39,101 bases of DNA from Fidelibacterota bacterium (GCA_021736185.1 JAIPGJ010000013.1:1-39101); one strand, 5' to 3'; shown: positions 17,344-25,587, counted from the stretch's first letter. Made by a program: numbers and translations. The notes: generated by a model from the letters alone, not told the origin.

Positions 17344-17390
17344 CGTTCCCGCTTATATAAAAACTCAAGCCAAGCAGGGGAACGCTTTTT
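17344..17390 (+). terminator. Terminator-like hairpin in the RNase G leader
   Basis: CGTTCCC (17344-17350) pairs perfectly with GGGAACG (17378-17384), and inner GCTT/AAGC can extend the stem; C and five T (17386-17390) follow. It may end the radical SAM transcript, whose stop codon is 184 bases upstream. If RNase G transcripts start further upstream, it would instead be an attenuator inside their leader. Confidence 0.55.
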
Positions 17391-17607
17391 ACGACTGCAA
17401 AACAGGTGAACATATTTAGATGCACCTGAAATAACAGCAGATCAAAAGACTGCTAAAACCAGAATTGGTAAAAGAATTTAATCGATTCCCTGGAACATTT
17501 TCGAATCGATAGTGCGCAAGATCAGCCAGAACAGAACTAAAGGTAGTTCTCTCGAGTAGAGTAAGCGCAGAAAAAATTTTGTGAAAGGTTCATTTCAAGG
17601 AGAATGA

Positions 17608-17679
17608 ATGAACCCCCCGTTGAGAGCAAATGCCTCAACCTTCTTCTTTTACCAGTTCAATTCAGATTTAAGGAATTGA
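17608..17679 (+). CDS. Putative 23-codon leader ORF upstream of RNase G
   Basis: ATG at 17608 has a near-ideal AAGGAG (17597-17602) five bases upstream, better than the site of RNase G itself. The frame runs 23 codons and stops with TGA at 17677-17679, one base before the RNase G ATG at 17681. The peptide starts MNPPLRANAS and then has an aromatic run FFFY. Its Shine-Dalgarno lies in the loop of an 8-bp hairpin (17587-17614), while the RNase G Shine-Dalgarno (AAGGA, 17670-17674) lies in the loop and 3' arm of another 8-bp hairpin (17656-17680) that leader translation would open. This suggests translational coupling. An alternative ATG at 17604 gives a 26-codon frame ending in an ATGA overlap with RNase G, but its spacing (1 base) is poor. 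Expression is unproven. Confidence 0.4.
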   Translation: MNPPLRANASTFFFYQFNSDLRN

Positions 17680-17680
17680 A

Positions 17681-19237
17681 ATGAAGAAGGATATCTTTAT
17701 AAACCAGACGCATAAGGAAACACGGATAGCCATCCATGAGGATGATGTCCTGGTTGAACTTTATGTTGAAAAACCTGAGAACATCCGAATTGTCGGTAAT
17801 ATCTATAAGGGTGTTGTTGAAAATGTGTTACCAGGCATGCAGGCCGCTTTTGTCGACATCGGAATTGGAGCCAATGCCTTTTTACCCTTTTCAGAAGTAG
17901 AGGGTGAATCCTTTCTCCTGGAAGAGGATGATGATGACGACGATGATAAAGCCCCAAGTGGAAACAGGGCAAGATCAAAAAATCAGAATCATCGCCATGA
18001 CCATCGAAGACCCGTTGCACCAAAACTAAAAACCGGACAGCAGATTCTGGTTCAGGTCATCAAAGAGCCCTATATGGGTAAGGGTGCTCGTGTTACCACC
18101 AACATTTCCTTGCCAGGTCGATTCCTGGTTTTGGTTCCGAACTCAAACTCCATTGGTATCTCACGGAAGATTTTCAATAATTACGAACGCCGTCGTCTCA
18201 GACGTAGCTGTCAGGAAATGAAACCCGAAGGCTTTGGTTTGATTGCCCGAACCGTGACCGAAGGTAAAGACGATGAAACCCTGGGTGCCGATTTAAACAA
18301 CCTGCTGGACTCCTACAAACGCATGGAGAAGGTGGTTAAAAGCAAACCGGGTCCGGTCCTTGTTTATAAGGATATGGAGACCGTCTCCAGTCTTATTCGG
18401 GACCTTTTTACCAACGATGTTCAGCGCGTTGTCACTGACAACAAGGGCATGTATAAGCAAATCAGCAGCTATCTCAAAGGTGCTGCCCCGCAATTGCTGG
18501 ATCGTCTCATCCACTACAATAAAAAATTGCCCATGTTTGATGCCTATAATGTTCAGAAGGGCATTGACATTTCCATGTCCCGCAAAGTGAATTTGAAGAG
18601 CGGTGCTTCCATTGTCGTTGAACAAACCGAAGCCCTGGTCTCCATCGATGTAAACTCGGGAAAATTTATTGGTCGCAAGGATCATGAAGCCAATGCCGTG
18701 AAGATTAACCTGGAGGCCGCTCGTGCCATTGCCCAGCAATTACGACTACGTGATCTGGGGGGTCTCATTGTCATCGACTTCATCGACATGTCCCGCGAAG
18801 ATAATAAGAAGAAAGTATATTACGAACTCCGCCGTGAATTGCGAAAAGATCGCGCCAAGGTGGCTGTAAGCTATATTTCTGATTTTGGCCTCCTGGAAAT
18901 GACGCGTCAACGAATTCGTCTCAGTCTTTTGCTCTCGGCAACTGAAGAATGTCCTGTCTGTCATGGCCGGGGTCGTATTATGTCCAAGGCGGCCCTCACG
19001 ACCCAAATCGAAGGCTGGTTCCGTCGCTTTCATGCCAAGAAACGTGAATTCAGACTACAGCTGGTGGTCAATCCTGAATTGGCAAAGTTTTTAAAATCAG
19101 GCAAGAAAAATGTGGTCCGCTCCATTCAGTGGCAGCATTTTATCAAAGTTGAACTGGTTGAAGATGAATCCAAAAACATGGATGAATTTCGGGTTATCAG
19201 CAAGAAACAAGGTAAAGACATCACCGACGATTATTGA
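17681..19237 (+). CDS. rng: Ribonuclease G/E family endoribonuclease
   Basis: The 518-residue enzyme cuts single-stranded AU-rich RNA and matures rRNA and mRNA. The start is fixed: the in-frame upstream codons reach a TAA at 17669, and AAGGA sits 6 bases before ATG 17681. An S1 domain covers ~residues 36-130 (IVGNIYKGVVENVLPGMQAA), interrupted at ~80-112 by an insert with seven consecutive Asp and then a His/Arg-rich stretch. The catalytic DNase-I-like part contains ALVSIDVNSGKF and GGLIVIDFIDM with the Mg-binding aspartates, and the zinc-link cysteines are CPVCHGRGR. It lacks the long scaffold tail of RNase E. The upstream radical SAM neighbour and the long leader are noted separately; the TPM gene follows after 20 bases. 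Confidence 0.96.
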   Translation: MKKDIFINQTHKETRIAIHEDDVLVELYVEKPENIRIVGNIYKGVVENVLPGMQAAFVDIGIGANAFLPFSEVEGESFLLEEDDDDDDDKAPSGNRARSKNQNHRHDHRRPVAPKLKTGQQILVQVIKEPYMGKGARVTTNISLPGRFLVLVPNSNSIGISRKIFNNYERRRLRRSCQEMKPEGFGLIARTVTEGKDDETLGADLNNLLDSYKRMEKVVKSKPGPVLVYKDMETVSSLIRDLFTNDVQRVVTDNKGMYKQISSYLKGAAPQLLDRLIHYNKKLPMFDAYNVQKGIDISMSRKVNLKSGASIVVEQTEALVSIDVNSGKFIGRKDHEANAVKINLEAARAIAQQLRLRDLGGLIVIDFIDMSREDNKKKVYYELRRELRKDRAKVAVSYISDFGLLEMTRQRIRLSLLLSATEECPVCHGRGRIMSKAALTTQIEGWFRRFHAKKREFRLQLVVNPELAKFLKSGKKNVVRSIQWQHFIKVELVEDESKNMDEFRVISKKQGKDITDDY

Positions 19238-19257
19238 TATCGGTGTGAGGAGAGATG

Positions 19258-19719
19258 ATGAAAAAGGCAGAAAAACTGGCCAAAGAGATTTTTAGTGATG
19301 ATGATTTGCAGGAGATCTCTGCAGCCATAAAAACCTTTGAAGGTCGCACGAGCGGAGAGATTGTCATCAGTTTCAATACCAGCTCCCATGGTCAACCCTA
19401 TAAAGCTGCCAAACGAATATTCGAAAAAGCCAAGCTTTATGAGACCAAAGAAAGAAATGCCACCCTCATCGTCCTTTTTCTGGCTGAACAAAAATTTGCT
19501 GTCTACGGTGATGAGGGTATTCATAAAGAAGTCCCCAAAGACTTCTGGGAAGCAACTGTAGATGAGATGAGAATTCAATTTGCCCAGGGCAACATGCGCC
19601 AGGGCTTACTGGCCGGGATTAATAAGCTGGGTGAAAATCTGGCCACTTATTTTCCTGTTGAGGCGGACGATATTAATGAATTGAATGATGATATTCAATT
19701 TGGCGCTAACAATGAGTGA
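19258..19719 (+). CDS. TPM-domain protein (TLP18.3/Psb32/MOLO-1 type)
   Basis: The ~153-residue protein is a TPM domain: FSDDDLQEISAAIKTFEGRT, SGEIVISFNTSS, NATLIVLFLAEQKFAVYGDE, GIHKEVPKDFWEATVDEM, then FAQGNMRQGLLAGINKLGEN. No signal peptide or C-terminal membrane helix is present, so unlike many relatives it seems cytosolic. TPM domains are linked to photosystem repair or phosphatase activity in plants and to membrane-associated roles in bacteria, with no settled bacterial function. GAGGAG lies 5 bases before ATG 19258 (the adjacent ATG at 19255 is too close). It lies between RNase G and the kinase gene, overlapping the latter by 8 bases. Confidence 0.85.
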   Translation: MKKAEKLAKEIFSDDDLQEISAAIKTFEGRTSGEIVISFNTSSHGQPYKAAKRIFEKAKLYETKERNATLIVLFLAEQKFAVYGDEGIHKEVPKDFWEATVDEMRIQFAQGNMRQGLLAGINKLGENLATYFPVEADDINELNDDIQFGANNE

Positions 19720-21064
19720 AGCCTGCGCATTAACTCACGTATTTAAACGTGATGGGACCTATGTCCCTTATTCCCGTCTCCGTATCAGCAATGCCATTTA
19801 TCGAGCGGCGGTTGCTGTTGGAGGGCGTGATAAGGACAAGGCTGATGAACTCGCCCTGCAAGTGGAGGGTATTCTCTGTGAAAACTATTCTGTTGAGCAC
19901 CCACCCATGGTGGAACAGATCCAGGATATTGTTGAGAAAGTGCTTATCGAAGAAGGTCATGCCACGGTTGCAAAACAGTTTATTCTTTACCGCGCAACCC
20001 AGGATGAAAAGCGCAAAGCCAAACTAAGTAAAAGCACCGTACATAGCGGCAATATCCCTTACCAAAAAATTTATGAAGTCCTGGTATGGGCTGCTGATCA
20101 TAATCTCAATTCCATAGAAAAAATGAATCAACGAATTGCCAGGGGTGAATTCCTTCAAATTTGTCTGGAATCAGATGCCGCCTATGAATTTGATGTTCAG
20201 GCCGCTGCAGAGTTGATCTCAGAACGCGAGGACAATACTCGGATTGTGGTTGTGGCTGGTCCGTCCTCATCAGGTAAAACCACGACAACCCGAAAACTGG
20301 CGCATTACCTGTCAAAAAAAGGACTGGGTCTGGTTGAGCTGAATGTTGATCACTACTTCTTTGATTTGGCCATGCATCCTGTGGATGAGTTTGGTGACCA
20401 TGATTTTGAAACCCCTCAAGCTCTGGATTTGGAACTCATCAATCAGCATATTAAGCAACTGCTTAAAGGGGAAGAAGTATTAACCCCATCCTACGATTTC
20501 AAAACGGGTACACGAACCCTGGATCAAATTCCCATGAAGATTCAATCCACGGATGTGATCCTCATTGACAGTCTTCATGGACTCTACGGTGATATGCTGA
20601 ATGGCATCGATGAGAGCACTGTTTTTAAAGTATATATTGAAACCTTGCTCCAGATGAAGGGTGCCAATGGTAAGTTTATCCGCTGGACTGACCTGAGACT
20701 CATGCGACGCATGGTGCGGGATGAGCAACATCGTGCTTATGATCCACGTCAGACCCTGACACACTGGCATTATGTCCGGAATGCCGAATTACGGAATATT
20801 TTACCCTATATCTCAACTGCTGATTATATCATCAATGGGGCTGTTCCCTACGAATTGCCGGTGATGGCTAATCGACTACTGGATCACTTCAGAGAGTGGG
20901 AGCAGGACTATAAAGATGATCCCCGACGTGTGGATGCATATTTGAGGGCGAAGCGGGTGCGTGAAATGCTTGAATCGGTCACACCTGTCACGGATGAATC
21001 ACCCATCCCGGAAACCTCGCATTTTAGAGAGTTTATTGGCGGCAGTATTTATGATGTTCATTAA
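19712..21064 (+). CDS. ATP-cone domain fused to uridine kinase-like P-loop kinase
   Basis: The 450-residue protein has two parts. Residues ~8-100 form an ATP-cone (HVFKRDGTYVPYSRLRISNA...ATVAKQFILYRA), the nucleotide-sensing module of ribonucleotide reductases and NrdR. Residues ~175-400 form a uridine kinase/phosphoribulokinase-type domain with Walker A GPSSSGKTTTTRKL, VELNVDHYFFD, FETPQALDLELI and the acidic VILIDSLHGLYG strand. The reaction is probably phosphorylation of a nucleoside, with ATP-dependent control inferred from the cone. ATG 19712 overlaps the TPM stop by 8 bases and lacks a clear ribosome site, pointing to translational coupling; an ATG at 19685 is the alternative. The substrate is not proven. 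Confidence 0.85.
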   Translation: MSEACALTHVFKRDGTYVPYSRLRISNAIYRAAVAVGGRDKDKADELALQVEGILCENYSVEHPPMVEQIQDIVEKVLIEEGHATVAKQFILYRATQDEKRKAKLSKSTVHSGNIPYQKIYEVLVWAADHNLNSIEKMNQRIARGEFLQICLESDAAYEFDVQAAAELISEREDNTRIVVVAGPSSSGKTTTTRKLAHYLSKKGLGLVELNVDHYFFDLAMHPVDEFGDHDFETPQALDLELINQHIKQLLKGEEVLTPSYDFKTGTRTLDQIPMKIQSTDVILIDSLHGLYGDMLNGIDESTVFKVYIETLLQMKGANGKFIRWTDLRLMRRMVRDEQHRAYDPRQTLTHWHYVRNAELRNILPYISTADYIINGAVPYELPVMANRLLDHFREWEQDYKDDPRRVDAYLRAKRVREMLESVTPVTDESPIPETSHFREFIGGSIYDVH

Positions 21065-21132
21065 ACCGAGCAATGAATACGGCCAGAAGCAATTGATCAC
21101 ATCGTGAATTTTTGTAGGTTTCCAGTATCGCA

Positions 21133-22068
21133 ATGAACGAGCAGCAGCATTTTTATGATCGCAAAGAGTTTCGCTGGTTGATTCCGTATATCAACAAGGC
21201 CAAGCAGGTGTCATTCCCAGGCTTTGACAAATTGCCAGTATTTAACGTGTTGTTGTTTTTCTTCAGGGGAATTCGCGATGGCCGTGTGATTTCAAGGGCT
21301 GAAGCCGTCTCTTTCAACCTGGTATTGGCCGTCTTTCCAGCCATCCTCTTTCTCTTCACCCTGATACCGCTCATCCCCGTTGATAACTTTCAAAATGATT
21401 TGCTCCTGTTGATCCAATCCATTCTTCCAGCCAGTACCTATTCGGTCGTTCAGAAAATCATTGAGGATATCATTACTATCAAGCATGGTGGATTATTGTC
21501 CTTTGGTTTTGCCTTTGCCCTGGTCTTTTCCACCAACGGGATTGTCTCCCTTATAGATGCTTTTAATGACTCTGTTCATGTTGAGGAAAGCCGTAGTTGG
21601 TGGATGAAGCGGGCTGTAGCGCTTGTTCTCATGGTGACCCTGGTGTCGCTGGTAACGATTGCTGTTTCCCTGATGACCATTACCCAACGACTCATGGATT
21701 TTCTGGTTATCAAAGAATTCATCGTACAGGGTTGGCTCTATTATATGGTAAATATTGGAAAATGGGTGGTTATTCTGGGTGTTTTCTATTTTGCCTATTC
21801 TTTCCTCTACTATTGGGGGCCATCAAAAAAAAGTCAATATCGCTTCATTTCGGCCGGTGCCAGTCTGGCTACTTTTCTTTCTATTTTGATGACCACTGGT
21901 TTTGGATTTTACATCGATCATTTCAGTCGCTACAATGCACTGTATGGTTCTATCGGGACTCTACCCATTATCATGCTCATGATTTTTTGTTATGCCCTCA
22001 CCATCATTATTGGTTTTGAGCTGAATGTTGGTATTGTAGCTGCCCGCAAGCTCCACGAAATAGAATAG
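21133..22068 (+). CDS. YihY/BrkB family inner-membrane protein
   Basis: The 311-residue protein has about six membrane segments (for example SFNLVLAVFPAILFLFTLIP, FGFAFALVFSTNGIVSLIDA, LVLMVTLVSLVTIAVSLMTI, LSILMTTGFGFYIDHFSRYN, IMLMIFCYALTIIIGFELNV) and the conserved ISRAEAVSFNLVLAVFPA entrance. The family was once called ribonuclease BN in error; it is now regarded as an integral membrane protein of uncertain, possibly transport, function. The gene follows the kinase by 68 bases and ends just ahead of a terminator-like hairpin at 22094-22120. Confidence 0.9.
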   Translation: MNEQQHFYDRKEFRWLIPYINKAKQVSFPGFDKLPVFNVLLFFFRGIRDGRVISRAEAVSFNLVLAVFPAILFLFTLIPLIPVDNFQNDLLLLIQSILPASTYSVVQKIIEDIITIKHGGLLSFGFAFALVFSTNGIVSLIDAFNDSVHVEESRSWWMKRAVALVLMVTLVSLVTIAVSLMTITQRLMDFLVIKEFIVQGWLYYMVNIGKWVVILGVFYFAYSFLYYWGPSKKSQYRFISAGASLATFLSILMTTGFGFYIDHFSRYNALYGSIGTLPIIMLMIFCYALTIIIGFELNVGIVAARKLHEIE

Positions 22069-22093
22069 AAGAACAATTCCCCCCTGGACCTTG

Positions 22094-22120
22094 AAGCTCC
22101 CTGCCAGGGCGTAGCTTTTT
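22094..22120 (+). terminator. Probable rho-independent terminator after the YihY-family gene
   Basis: AAGCT-CCCT (22094-22102) pairs with AGGG and AGCTT (22106-22109, 22113-22117) around a GCC loop with a three-base bulge, followed by a T run (22116-22120). It lies 25 bases after the stop codon of the YihY-family gene and 125 bases before cstA. Confidence 0.6.
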
Positions 22121-22245
22121 GCGAGGGTTGATCAAAATGTCCCGTTCTGAAGCTAAAAGTTCTGACTTCCCCCTTGGCTCAAAACCCTGATTCATTATCT
22201 TCCTGCACGACAATAATATGTAATTGAAAGTGGAGGGGTTGCTTC

Positions 22246-23964
22246 ATGGAAGCTGTGGCCTTGATGCTGATTTCGTTTGTGGGTTATCTGGTTGCCTATC
22301 ATACCTATGGCAAATTTCTGGCACGCAAGATTTTCAAATTAAAGATTGATCGTCAAGTACCCTCACGGGAATTGGAAGACGGCGTTGATTTCATCCCAAC
22401 CCGGAAGGGTATCATCTTCGGTCACCATTATACCTCCATTGCTGGCACGGGACCCATCGTAGGTCCTGCCATCGGGATAATCTGGGGCTGGATTCCGGCC
22501 ATGATCTGGATCTTTTTTGGTTCGATTTTCATGGGCGCTGTCCATGATCTGGGATCTCTGGTGCTGTCCATGAGAAACAAAGGAGAATCGCTTTCAGAAT
22601 TCGCAGCGCGCTATGTCAACCAGCGCATGCGCTATATCGCCTTTCTCATCATCTTTTTGGAGTTGCTGATCATCATCGCCATATTTGGGCTCATTATCGC
22701 AGTGATCTTTCAGATGTTTCCTCAATCCGTTTTTCCTGTCTGGATGGAAATTCCCATAGCGGTTACTCTGGGCTGGCTGATATATAAACGCAGCGCCAAT
22801 ATTCTCATTTCAACCACGGTAGCCGTAACCCTCATGTATACAACCGTATTTTTGGGGCATTATCTGCCCTTTAGTATGCCTGCTATCGGTGGCTTACCAG
22901 CAACCGGTGTTTGGACTATCATCCTGTTGATTTATGCTGGTGTTGCTTCCGTCATCCCTGTGAACCGTTTGTTGCAACCCAGAGATTATATTAATGCCTG
23001 GCAGCTCTTCATTGCCATGGGGGCCCTGGTGGTGGGAATACTGGGGTCCGGATTGTGGGGAAAATTGGAAATGGTTGCCCCGGCACTCAATGTTTCACCG
23101 GCAGGGGCACCACCCCTATTGCCCTTCCTGTTTATTACCATTGCCTGTGGTGCGCTATCGGGTTTTCACGCTGTGGTCTCCTCCGGGACCACCTCCAAAC
23201 AGATCGCCAGTGAACCGGATGCTCTCTTTGTTGGCTATGGCTCCATGCTCATGGAAGCCATCCTGGCAACCTTGGTCATCATCGCTGTAGGGGCTGGAAT
23301 CGGTCTGGCCTATCAGCAAGGGGATGGTTCTATCCTCACTGGCACCTCAGCCTGGCATCACCACTACGCCTCCTGGGCGTCTTCCCAGGGTTTGGCATCA
23401 AAGATCAATGCGGTAGTCATTGGTTCAGCCAACATGATGGAATCGATCTGGATTCCCAAAAGCCTGGGGATTATAGTCATCGGTGTTTTTATCGCTTCAT
23501 TTGCGGGAACGACCCTGGATTCAGCAACCCGTATCCAGCGCTATGTGATCACCGAATTGTTCCGTGATATGAAGTTAAAAAAGCTGACCAATCGCTATAC
23601 TACCACGGCCTTCGTGATTCTGACTGCTGCAGCATTGGCCTTTATCACCGGAGCAGATGGCAAGGGAGCCTTGACGCTCTGGCCTCTGTTTGGAGCTGTG
23701 AATCAACTCCTGGCTGGAATGGCGCTGATCGTCATTACCATTTATTTAAGGAAGAAACGCAAGGGCCTGAAGTACCTGATTACCGCCATCCCTGCGCTGA
23801 TTATCCTGGTCATGACTATCTGGGCGATCTTTCTTAACGAATTCAGCTACTGGAAAAGTGGACATGGCCTGCTGGTTTTCATTAATGCTATTGTGTTCTG
23901 CCTGGCGATCTGGATGGTCATTGAAGGTCTTGCTTTTGCGTTGAAGAAAACTGCAGCTTCTTGA
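22246..23964 (+). CDS. cstA: Carbon starvation protein CstA, short form
   Basis: CstA is an inner-membrane transporter implicated in peptide and pyruvate uptake during starvation. The 572-residue protein is almost entirely membrane helices. Family hallmarks are FIPTRKGIIFGHHYTSIAG, GPIVGPAIGIIWGWIPAMIW, GAVHDLGSLVLSMRNKG, CGALSGFHAVVSSGTTSKQI and FAGTTLDSATRIQRYVITEL. It is shorter than the ~700-residue Escherichia coli protein, as is common for the CstA forms of anaerobes and FCB bacteria. GGAGG lies 8 bases before the ATG at 22246. The following D-aminoacylase-like gene (49-base gap) could supply or process peptides, so a common peptide-scavenging role is possible but inferred. Confidence 0.95.
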   Translation: MEAVALMLISFVGYLVAYHTYGKFLARKIFKLKIDRQVPSRELEDGVDFIPTRKGIIFGHHYTSIAGTGPIVGPAIGIIWGWIPAMIWIFFGSIFMGAVHDLGSLVLSMRNKGESLSEFAARYVNQRMRYIAFLIIFLELLIIIAIFGLIIAVIFQMFPQSVFPVWMEIPIAVTLGWLIYKRSANILISTTVAVTLMYTTVFLGHYLPFSMPAIGGLPATGVWTIILLIYAGVASVIPVNRLLQPRDYINAWQLFIAMGALVVGILGSGLWGKLEMVAPALNVSPAGAPPLLPFLFITIACGALSGFHAVVSSGTTSKQIASEPDALFVGYGSMLMEAILATLVIIAVGAGIGLAYQQGDGSILTGTSAWHHHYASWASSQGLASKINAVVIGSANMMESIWIPKSLGIIVIGVFIASFAGTTLDSATRIQRYVITELFRDMKLKKLTNRYTTTAFVILTAAALAFITGADGKGALTLWPLFGAVNQLLAGMALIVITIYLRKKRKGLKYLITAIPALIILVMTIWAIFLNEFSYWKSGHGLLVFINAIVFCLAIWMVIEGLAFALKKTAAS

Positions 23965-24013
23965 CCTGCGGAAGAGGCTTTACCAAATTTTGTTTGATAT
24001 GTGACAAGGAATC

Positions 24014-25555
24014 ATGAGAATATTTATGAAAATATTGGCAGTAATGATGTTGGCTTCCATAGTGACAATCAGGGGACAAATTCCGATGACAGAAAAAAAC
24101 AGTTACGATATACTCATCAAGCATGGAACCATTATTGATGGGTCCGGGGCTCCTGGGTTCAAGGCGGATGTCCTGGTGAAGGATCAGAAAATTGTGCTCA
24201 TCAGTGATGTAGACACTTCATTGATTTCAGCGCACAGAACGATTGATGCTACGGGCAAAGTGGTGACACCTGGCTTCATTGACCATCATGCTCATGGTGA
24301 TCCCCTGAAGACACCTGAATTCAAGAATTTCTCTGCCATGGGAGTGACCACCATTTTTTTAGGTCAAGATGGAGAAAGTAGTGACCATATAGCTGAATGG
24401 ATGAGCCAGGTGGAAGCAGCCCAGACAGCCATAAATATTGGCAGTTATGTTGGCCACGGAAGTGTTCGCAATCAAGCTGGAGTCAAGCTCGACCCCAGTC
24501 CTTCATATTGGGCTCGACGGAAAATGGCCACGCTTGTCGATGAGGCTTTGGAAGCAGGGTGCTTTGGCTTATCCACAGGACTTGAATATCAACCAGGCTC
24601 TTTTTCAAAAATAAATGAATTAATTACCCTGGCAAAACCCGTAGGCAAGCGAGGCGGCGTTGTCAGTAGCCATACTCGCAATGAAGATGATGAAGCGGTT
24701 CAGAATTCCATAGCTGAGCTCATCACCCAGGGAGCAGGTGGTGGCTGTGCAGTGAACATTTCTCATCTGAAAGTCGTGTATGGTCATGGAGCTGACAGAG
24801 CAGAAGCAATCCTCCAGCAGATGGAAGCAGCCCGTGAGGAAGGAATATCCATTACGGCAGATATGTATCCCTATCAGGCCAGCTATACTGGAATCGGGAT
24901 TGTATTTCCAGACTGGGCTAAACCACCTTATAACTACGAGCAAGTTGTTGCTGCCCGTCGTGATGAGCTGGCGACCTATTTAAGGGAAAGGATTCAGCGT
25001 AGAAATGGTCCAGAAGCAACTCTTTTTGGCACCGCGCCCTGGGCAGGTAAGACCCTGACTCAGGTTGCCCTGGAATTAGGCAAGCCCTTTGAGGATGTTT
25101 TGATTGATGATATTGGACCGAAAGGCGCCAGCGCGGCCTATTTTGTTATGGATCAAGAACTTCAGGACAGACTCTTTCTGGACCCCTTCATCATGACCTG
25201 CTCCGATGGCAGTCCCACCATGCGCCACCCCCGGGGATATGGATCTTTTGCAAAAGTCATTCGCTATTATGTGAATGAGACAAAGCTATTGAATATTGAA
25301 CAGGCTGTCTATAAAATGTCAGGTTTGCCAGCAAAAACAGTGGGTCTGGTGGAGCAACACAGAGGACTTCTAAAAGCAGGTTTTGCAGCTGATATCCTGG
25401 TCTTTGATCCAGATGCCATCGAGGATGCCGCCAGTTTTGAGAATCCTCACGAACTGGCTCGGGGATTTGATTGGGTTATCGTCAATGGCGCCGTTGTCCG
25501 TGGAGAGGGTGAATTCACTGGAAAGCGTCCAGGAAAGATGCTGCGGAAAAGCTAG
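24014..25555 (+). CDS. N-acyl-D-amino-acid deacylase (D-aminoacylase) family amidohydrolase, exported
   Basis: The 513-residue protein has an N-terminal signal-like segment (MRIFMKILAVMMLASIV) and then the amidohydrolase fold. Metal-site residues fit the D-aminoacylase family: TPGFIDHHAHGDP (H-x-H), GVVSSHTRNEDD, NISHLKVVYG and TCSDGSPTMRHPRGYGSF. The N-terminal strand DILIKHGTIIDGSGAPGFKA and the C-terminal KAGFAADILVFDPDAIED are typical. It probably removes acyl groups from N-acyl-D-amino acids or from D-residue peptides in the periplasm, which could salvage cell-wall or foreign peptide material. AAGGA precedes the ATG at 24014, though with only 3 bases of spacing; an in-frame ATG at 24026 is possible. 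It may be co-transcribed with cstA and the cupin gene 32 bases downstream. Confidence 0.9.
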   Translation: MRIFMKILAVMMLASIVTIRGQIPMTEKNSYDILIKHGTIIDGSGAPGFKADVLVKDQKIVLISDVDTSLISAHRTIDATGKVVTPGFIDHHAHGDPLKTPEFKNFSAMGVTTIFLGQDGESSDHIAEWMSQVEAAQTAINIGSYVGHGSVRNQAGVKLDPSPSYWARRKMATLVDEALEAGCFGLSTGLEYQPGSFSKINELITLAKPVGKRGGVVSSHTRNEDDEAVQNSIAELITQGAGGGCAVNISHLKVVYGHGADRAEAILQQMEAAREEGISITADMYPYQASYTGIGIVFPDWAKPPYNYEQVVAARRDELATYLRERIQRRNGPEATLFGTAPWAGKTLTQVALELGKPFEDVLIDDIGPKGASAAYFVMDQELQDRLFLDPFIMTCSDGSPTMRHPRGYGSFAKVIRYYVNETKLLNIEQAVYKMSGLPAKTVGLVEQHRGLLKAGFAADILVFDPDAIEDAASFENPHELARGFDWVIVNGAVVRGEGEFTGKRPGKMLRKS

Positions 25556-25587
25556 CTCACCAAAATGATGCAAAGGAAGGTGTACCG

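Larger units (their letters stand above)
17161..17680 (+). promoter_or_regulatory. 520-nt structured leader region of the RNase G gene
   Basis: No long ORF is present. The strand is rich in perfect hairpins: TTGTCTC/GAGACAA (17244-17260), AACCT/AGGTT (17268-17287), a terminator-like stem at 17344-17390, CAGGTG/CACCTG (17403-17428), AGCAG/CTGCT (17436-17454), ATCGATTC/GAATCGAT (17481-17510), AGAACTA/TAGTTCT (17533-17550), GGTTCATT/AATGAACC (17587-17614), GTTGAG/CTCAAC (17619-17639) and TTCAATTC/GAATTGAA (17656-17680). Escherichia coli RNase E controls its own mRNA through a 361-nt structured leader; the same logic is a reasonable inference here. The transcription start is not known; a weak TTGACG at 17166-17171 with TGTAAA 15 bases later is the only promoter-like pair I saw near the upstream end. 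Confidence 0.55.

Noticed and set aside
11720-17384. Shared GGGGAACGCT in the hairpins at 11720-11752 and 17344-17390
   Set aside because: A ten-base match is expected by chance many times in 39 kb, and the surrounding sequences differ.
18293-18739. 148-codon minus-strand ORF
   Set aside because: Antisense to the RNase G catalytic domain; a shadow frame.
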